Assembly (NCBI RefSeq): GCF_003385235.1
Contig: NZ_PQIA01000015.1
Coordinates: 1-64,000 of the forward strand
Source: Amycolatopsis circi
GTDB taxonomy: Bacteria; Actinomycetota; Actinomycetes; Mycobacteriales; Pseudonocardiaceae
DNA length: 64,000 nt
Direction of reading: 5' to 3'
Shown here: piece by piece, positions 60,033 through 64,000 of the stretch
How positions within the stretch are numbered: position 1 is the first letter of the stretch
Layout of the letters: the number at the start of each line of letters is the position of its first letter
Translations under genes and position numbers: made by a program
The notes under the pieces: generated by a model
Told to the model about the DNA's origin: nothing
Database searches by the model: none
Seen by the model: the letters and a program-made list of their open reading frames with translations, nothing else

Positions 60033-60359
60033 ATGATCTTGATCGTCCTCAAAGCGCAGATCCGTCCCGACAAGCGAGCCGAATGGCTGGAAGGCATCGA
60101 GCGCTACACCGCGAACGTGCGCAGCGAACCGGGCAACGTCTCGTTCGATTACTACCAGAACGGCGGCAACGAAAACGAATTCGTCCTGGTCGAGGTCTTC
60201 GCCGACAGCGCCGCCGGGGACGCGCACGTCGCGACCGAGCACGCGCAGGACTTCTTCCCGTTCATGTCGACCGTCGTCGCGGAAAAGCCGCAGATCAACT
60301 ACCAGAACCTCGACGGCGCGGCCTGGTCGGAGATGGCCGAGGTCACGCCGGTGGATTAG
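60033..60359 (+). CDS. Antibiotic-biosynthesis-monooxygenase (ABM/YgiN) domain protein
   Basis: A 108-residue dimeric ferredoxin-like fold: ILIVLKAQIRPDKRAEWLEG, VRSEPGNVSFDYYQNGGNENEFVLVEVFAD and a His/Phe-rich ATEHAQDFFPFMS helix as in YgiN-like quinol/quinone monooxygenases. It would act on quinones or small phenolics, or serve a signalling role. A terminator hairpin follows 6 bp after the stop. Confidence 0.83.
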   Translation: MILIVLKAQIRPDKRAEWLEGIERYTANVRSEPGNVSFDYYQNGGNENEFVLVEVFADSAAGDAHVATEHAQDFFPFMSTVVAEKPQINYQNLDGAAWSEMAEVTPVD

Positions 60360-60365
60360 CGGCCG

Positions 60366-60401
60366 GCCGGCCGCGGAGACCGGAAGGTCCCCGCGGCCGG
60401 C
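60366..60401. terminator. 16-bp hairpin terminator after the ABM gene
   Basis: Arms 60366-60381 and 60386-60401 pair with one mismatch around GGAA, followed by TGTTT. It can terminate the ABM transcript and, from the other side, the leftward winged-helix gene. Confidence 0.75.
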
Positions 60402-60439
60402 TGTTTATCCACAGTGGACATTGGCGTCCGAGAAGGGCG

Positions 60440-60763
60440 TCAATCGCTGGATTGGCGCGTGCGCTCCACCCGCTGCGACTGCTCCACGATCTGATTCAAG
60501 GCCGCGACGTGCGCGCGCAGCGCCTGGTGCCCGGAATCGCTGAGGTTGAGCCAAGTTCGCGGCCGTTTGCCCACGTACCCCTTCTTGACTTCGACATATC
60601 CCGAGCCGGCCAGGTTCGTGATCTGCTTGGACAGCGCGGAGTCCGACAGTCCGGCCGAGTCGCGGACCCAGCTGAACTCGGCCCACTCGGTCCCGGACAG
60701 CAGCGCCACGATGGACAGCCGGGTGGGATCCAGCAGGAGCTGGTCCAGGTCAGGCACGGCCAT
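60440..60763 (-). CDS. Winged-helix transcriptional regulator (MarR-like, TrmB/YjiM group)
   Basis: A short 107-residue winged helix: DPTRLSIVALLSGTEWAEFSWV, SDSALSKQITNLAGSGYVEVKKGYVGKRPRTWLNLSDSG. This matches the small 'transcriptional regulator' family paired with membrane proteins in actinobacteria. It is encoded downstream of, and overlapping by 14 bp, the membrane protein gene at 60750; the operator is in front of that gene. Confidence 0.8.
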   Translation of the reverse strand: MAVPDLDQLLLDPTRLSIVALLSGTEWAEFSWVRDSAGLSDSALSKQITNLAGSGYVEVKKGYVGKRPRTWLNLSDSGHQALRAHVAALNQIVEQSQRVERTRQSSD

Positions 60764-61247
60764 GCGGCGCGCCCCCCGCGCGACTGCGCCGGATCAGCGC
60801 GGCCAAGCCTCGCCGCAGGTGCTGCCCGAACGCGATCAGCACGATCGCCAGCACCGCGCCCAGGATCGTGTTCCCATAGGGGACCTGCAAGTGCAGCAGC
60901 GCAAGCGCGACAGCCGCCGCCACGCACACCAGGACGATGACGAGCGCGACGCCGAACATCGGCGGGAGCGCCGACTTGTCCACCCGCACGCGGTGGCCCA
61001 GCCACGCCGCACCTCGACGGGTGCGCAGCAGCAGTACGTAGCCCACGACGAGCACGGCCAGCACCAGGCCCTTCCACTCGGCGGCGCCGGGCAGGAAATC
61101 CGACGAGGCCAGATACAGGAAGATGACCAGTGCGAAGGCGACGTCCACCCACTTCGCCCCGCGCAGGCCGTCCAGCGCCTGATCCCTGCGCTGGTCGACC
61201 TCCCGCAGAGCGCGTTCCGCCTCTTCCGGGGAGGGATGCTCAGCCAT
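60750..61247 (-). CDS. Four-helix membrane protein, partner of winged-helix regulator
   Basis: 165 residues: a charged N-terminus (HPSPEEAERALREVDQRRDQ), then four hydrophobic segments in two pairs separated by LRTRRGAAWLGHRVRVD. I do not recognise an activity. Such proteins often sit beside this regulator type, and the arrangement suggests autoregulation. ATG 61247 follows AAGGAGG. Confidence 0.75.
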   Translation of the reverse strand: MAEHPSPEEAERALREVDQRRDQALDGLRGAKWVDVAFALVIFLYLASSDFLPGAAEWKGLVLAVLVVGYVLLLRTRRGAAWLGHRVRVDKSALPPMFGVALVIVLVCVAAAVALALLHLQVPYGNTILGAVLAIVLIAFGQHLRRGLAALIRRSRAGGAPHGRA

Positions 61248-61271
61248 GACCGCCTCCTTGCTCTCGCAAAA

Positions 61272-61294
61272 GTACTTTCCTAAGGAGAAAGTAC
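61272..61294. promoter_or_regulatory. Candidate operator of the winged-helix regulator
   Basis: GTACTTTC (61272-61279) and GAAAGTAC (61287-61294) form a perfect inverted repeat around a CCTAAGGA-like centre. A related CTTTCCTCTTAGG stretch and AAGTACTTG follow at about 61302-61325. It is positioned as the promoter/operator of the membrane protein and regulator genes. Confidence 0.6.
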
Positions 61295-61384
61295 CGCAAC
61301 ACTTTCCTCTTAGGCAAGTACTTGCTTGACGTGCCGACGGACGCGACAGCTAGCGAGTCCGGAGCGGGCTCAGTTCAGCGGAGG

Positions 61385-62410
61385 TCATCCTCGCCGCTGA
61401 GTCGACTCCCGCAGCCGCAGTTCCGGGGTCAAAAACACCGGCCCCGCAGGCGTCTCAGCCCCGGACAGCCGGGACAGCATCAACTCGACCGCACGCTCGG
61501 CCAGCGCTTCGTGAGTCAGGTCCATCGCGGTGATCGGCGGTGTGCTCGTGCGGGCGTGTTCGCTATCGGTCAGCGCGGCAAGCAGCAAATCTTCCGGTAT
61601 ACGCAGGCCCTGCGCGGCAGCCGCGTCGGCGATGAGCGGGGCGAAATCGCTTGTGGCGACTACGATCGCGTCCGGCCGGTCCGGGCCGGACAGCAAGGGC
61701 TGCACCAGTTCGGGCACGTCTCCTGGGGTGAGGCCCTCGCTGAGCAAGGCAGTCCGCGGCGACAACCCGCGCCGCTTGCACCACGCCAGATAGGTTTCGC
61801 GCGGACGCCGGTTCCAGGCGTTGTCCTCGGTGCCGGACAGCAGCAGCACGTCGCGCGCGCCCTGGTCGCAGAGGTGGTCCAGCAGCGCCTCGACCACCGG
61901 CGGGTAGTCCAGCCGCACGGCCCACGGCAGGTCCGGCTGCTCCGGGTCCTCCTCGACGGTCACCACGGGCAAGCCCCGGCCGAGCAGTTCCGCCAGCGCG
62001 GTGTCGCCGCCGTAGGGGTGGGCCACGATGCAGCCGTCCATCGGCACGCTCGCCACCGCGGGGTCGTGCAGATCGGGAACGTGGATCAGCCCGGTCTTGT
62101 GCCGCAGCATCTCCGTCGCGATCGACCCGACGAGCCGGTTGAACGTCTCGGCTCGATCGGGCGTGCCGGCCACCGCGTAGCGCGGGCGCAGGATGAGGCC
62201 GACCAGTCCGGAGCGGCCGGTGCGCAGCGAGCGCGCGTTCGGGTTCGGGTCGTAGCCCAGCTCCGCGGCGGCCTCGCGCACCCGTGCCTTGGTCGCCGCC
62301 GAAATGGGCCTGCGTCCGGAAAGCGCGTGCGAGACCGTGCTGATCGAGACCCCGGCGCGCTCGGCGACCTCCCGGATCGTCACCGGCCGCTTGCCGCCCT
62401 CGGTGTCCAC
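61385..62410 (-). CDS. LacI-family repressor of the MFS/hydantoinase unit
   Basis: N-terminal HTH (TIREVAERAGVSISTVSHALSG) with hinge RSLRTGRSGLVGLIL and an effector domain (about 70-341). GTG 62410 has a strong GAAGGGGA site 6 bases upstream. It diverges from the MFS transporter, and a perfect operator lies between them. Confidence 0.9.
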   Translation of the reverse strand: MDTEGGKRPVTIREVAERAGVSISTVSHALSGRRPISAATKARVREAAAELGYDPNPNARSLRTGRSGLVGLILRPRYAVAGTPDRAETFNRLVGSIATEMLRHKTGLIHVPDLHDPAVASVPMDGCIVAHPYGGDTALAELLGRGLPVVTVEEDPEQPDLPWAVRLDYPPVVEALLDHLCDQGARDVLLLSGTEDNAWNRRPRETYLAWCKRRGLSPRTALLSEGLTPGDVPELVQPLLSGPDRPDAIVVATSDFAPLIADAAAAQGLRIPEDLLLAALTDSEHARTSTPPITAMDLTHEALAERAVELMLSRLSGAETPAGPVFLTPELRLRESTQRRG

Positions 62411-62473
62411 CGTCGTTCCCCTTCGCCTGCCTCCGGACGGCCCAGTATCGCCCACCGGCCGGCGGAAGAGGTC

Positions 62474-62502
62474 TTGACACCGCACCGGCGCGCGGGTTTG
62501 AT
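62474..62502 (+). promoter_or_regulatory. Sigma-70-type promoter of the MFS gene
   Basis: TTGACA (62474-62479), a 17-bp spacer and TTTGAT (62497-62502) form a near-consensus vegetative promoter pointing at the MFS gene. The LacI operator begins 12 bp after the -10, so bound repressor would block transcription at initiation or just beyond. Confidence 0.75.
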
Positions 62503-62513
62503 GCCGCGAAAGC

Positions 62514-62533
62514 TCATCAAAACGTTTTGATGA
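62514..62533. promoter_or_regulatory. LacI operator of the MFS/hydantoinase unit
   Basis: CATCAAAACGTTTTGATG is the core of a perfect 20-bp palindrome with the central CG of LacI-family operators. It lies just downstream of the promoter at 62474-62502, near the divergent LacI gene. Confidence 0.85.
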
Positions 62534-62547
62534 TGATAGGAGGCGCC

Positions 62548-63882
62548 ATGGCCGCCCCGCACGAGCCCGCCCCGCCCGCCACCGCCGCGCCGACCGTCGG
62601 CGACGTCTGCACCGGCATGCGGCTGACCCGACGGCATTGGCTGGCCGGTTCGGTGCTGTTCTTCGCGTTCGTCGTCGAGGCCTGGGAACAGGTCGGGCTG
62701 GTCTACGTCTCGAACGGGATCGCCGGCGGGTTCGGGGTGGACAACACGAAACTGGGCTGGGCGCTGTCCGCGGTCGCGTTCGGCATGGTGCCCGGCGCGC
62801 TGCTGTGGGGCGGGCTGATCGACCGGCTCGGCCGCCGCCGCGTGACGGTCGCGAGCCTCCTGATCTACGCGGTGCTCGCGCTGGCCGCGGGGCTGTCACC
62901 GGCGTTCTGGCCGTTCGTCGTGCTGCGGTTCTTGTCCGGTGTCGCGTTCGGCGGCGTTTACGCGGTCACGTTCCCGTATTTTCTCGAATTGCTGCCGACG
63001 GCCCGTCGCGGCCAAGGCGCTGTCGCGCTCAGCATCGGCTTTCCCATCGGCACGCTGCTGTGCATCGGCGTGAGCCAGTCGCTCGGCGTGATCAGCTGGC
63101 GTGCCGTCGCCGTGGTCGCCGCGTTGGCCGGGCTGTGGGCGTTCGCTGTGCTGCGCTGGGTGCCCGAATCGCCGTACTGGCTCGCCCGGCGCGGCCGGCA
63201 CGCGGAAGCCGCCGCCGTGCTGCGCGGCCTCGGCGCGGAAATTCCGGCCAGCACAACGTTTTCCGTCGAGGACGCCGATCGCAAAGCGGGCGCGATCCGC
63301 AACCTGTTCCGGTCGCCGGTGCGGCGGCGGTTCCTGCCGATGCTGCTCACGTCGTTCACTTTCAGCTGGGGCTATTGGGGTTTGCAGACGTGGCTGCCGG
63401 TCCTGCTGCAGAATCGCGGGCTGAGCGTGTCCGGCGCGCTGTGGTTCGTCGCGGTGACCCAGGTCGTGTCCGTCCCCGGCTACCTGCTCGCCGCGTGGCT
63501 GACCCGTCGCCACGGACGCAAGCGGATCTTCCTGCTGTTCGCGCTGGCCTCGGCGATCGGCGGCGTGCTGTTCGGGCTCGCCACCGGTTCGACGCAGCTG
63601 TACGCGGGCAACCTGATCCTCGCGTTCTTCTCGCTTGGTGCCTGGGGCATCTGGAACACGTGGTCGGCCGAAGTATTGCCGACCGGGTTGCGCGGTGTCG
63701 GCTACTCCTGGTCCACCTCGGCGATCCTGCTGGCCAACACCGTTTCGGTGCCGGTGATCGGCGCGATGATGGACCACGGCGTGGCGTCCTCGCTGACCGT
63801 CGCGTCGATTGTCGCCTTCCTCGTCGTCGCGCTGCTCGCCGTCCTTCCGCTGCCCGAGACCGAGGGTCGCGCGCTCACCTGA
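62548..63882 (+). CDS. MFS transporter, sugar/organic acid (SP-like) family
   Basis: A 444-residue, 12-segment facilitator: GLIDRLGRRRVTVA in loop 2-3, RFLSGVAFGGVYAVTFPYF, PESPYWLARRGRHAEAAAVL before the central loop and LTRRHGRKRIFLLF in loop 8-9, similar to SV2/NiaP-like or sugar-porter members. ATG 62548 follows AGGAGG; upstream ATGs at 62527-62536 fall inside the operator. Adjacent to a hydantoinase gene, it probably imports a cyclic amide or its metabolite. Confidence 0.85.
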   Translation: MAAPHEPAPPATAAPTVGDVCTGMRLTRRHWLAGSVLFFAFVVEAWEQVGLVYVSNGIAGGFGVDNTKLGWALSAVAFGMVPGALLWGGLIDRLGRRRVTVASLLIYAVLALAAGLSPAFWPFVVLRFLSGVAFGGVYAVTFPYFLELLPTARRGQGAVALSIGFPIGTLLCIGVSQSLGVISWRAVAVVAALAGLWAFAVLRWVPESPYWLARRGRHAEAAAVLRGLGAEIPASTTFSVEDADRKAGAIRNLFRSPVRRRFLPMLLTSFTFSWGYWGLQTWLPVLLQNRGLSVSGALWFVAVTQVVSVPGYLLAAWLTRRHGRKRIFLLFALASAIGGVLFGLATGSTQLYAGNLILAFFSLGAWGIWNTWSAEVLPTGLRGVGYSWSTSAILLANTVSVPVIGAMMDHGVASSLTVASIVAFLVVALLAVLPLPETEGRALT

Positions 63883-63908
63883 TTTCCCTTATCTGACAAG
63901 GAGTTCCC

Positions 63909-64000
63909 ATGACCTACCGGGTCGCCATGGACATCGGCGGCACCTTCACCGACGTGGTCGTCCACGACGGCGCGACGCAGCGGCTGCGCGCGGGCAAGGT
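63909..64000 (+). CDS. Hydantoinase/oxoprolinase subunit A (HyuA), N-terminal part
   Basis: The gene runs off the right edge. The visible start MTYRVAMDIGGTFTDVVVHD is the ATP-binding N-terminus of the HyuA/oxoprolinase/acetone carboxylase beta family. ATG 63909 follows AAGGAG by 7 bases and lies 26 bp after the MFS stop, so it belongs to the same operon. Confidence 0.8.
   Translation, partial: MTYRVAMDIGGTFTDVVVHDGATQRLRAGK

Noticed and set aside
1..64000. tRNA, rRNA, insertion sequence or phage genes
   Set aside because: No transposase, integrase or rRNA sequence and no cloverleaf with conserved TTC-A arm was recognised; a tRNAscan search would be the decisive test.

Overview
The window is high-GC DNA from a filamentous-actinomycete type genome. 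Three things support this: strongly G/C-biased third codon positions, many GTG starts with ATGA/GTGA gene overlaps, and actinobacterial families such as a mycothiol-dependent nitroreductase-like protein, an ECF41-type sigma factor and an HTH/TPR regulator. Short intergenic palindromes of the kind I associate with Amycolatopsis and other Pseudonocardiaceae make that family the best guess. This is inference; no rRNA or other marker gene is present.

Layout. 1-9.8 kb: a partial GH2 exo-glycosidase, an ArsR/MFS divergent pair, then an IclR-controlled aromatic cluster (benzoylformate decarboxylase, aldehyde dehydrogenase, AAHS-type transporter). 9.8-16.8 kb: a leftward magnesium operon (mgtA, mgtC, then a fused double ABC permease and its ATPase) opposite an ArsR/SmtB regulator that keeps an alpha-5 zinc-type site. 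16.8-25 kb: nitroreductase-like protein, a decayed NUDIX gene, hydrolase, HTH/TPR regulator, ECF41 sigma factor facing an azoreductase, secreted GH3 beta-glucosidase. 25-37.9 kb: dienelactone hydrolase, PhoU, a PAP2 phosphatase with a long proline-rich tail, a MmpS-like lipoprotein with an FtsW/RodA-like protein, several regulator/effector pairs, a broken ferredoxin gene beside an Fe-S-type regulator, an orphan Imm7 immunity protein and a DUF2249 protein. 38-45 kb: housekeeping-like enzymes, a ~64-bp minisatellite, and a MarR/MFS pair whose transporter carries two extra C-terminal beta-sandwich domains.

45-56.7 kb is the most coherent system: ten genes read leftward, most with 4-nt overlaps, starting with a LacI repressor behind two TGGAAACGTTTCCA operators. 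They encode a carbohydrate-type ABC importer, two ADP-ribosylglycohydrolase-family hydrolases, a PfkB sugar kinase, a TIM-barrel/FGE-like fusion, a family III CoA-transferase and a CitE-like lyase. The set reads as a catabolic route for an imported glycosylated compound: uptake, N- or O-glycosidic cleavage, sugar phosphorylation, and CoA activation and C-C cleavage of the remainder. The substrate is unknown.

56.8-60 kb: a TetR regulator divergent from an FtsE/FtsX-type ABC pair. Between ATPase and permease lie three tandem, diverged copies of the permease's own translation-start region, each with its own ribosome-binding site and ending in a gTGA stop/start overlap (the last in ATGCTGA). 60-64 kb: ABM-domain protein, winged-helix regulator/membrane-protein pair, and a LacI/MFS/hydantoinase-A cluster with a clear promoter and palindromic operator.

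A family of hairpin-forming palindromes recurs at 25.97, 44.98 and 47.72 kb. Copies keep their pairing through compensatory changes, and one sits in frame inside a coding gene. A different 35-bp perfect palindrome lies in frame near the 5' edge of the GH2 gene.
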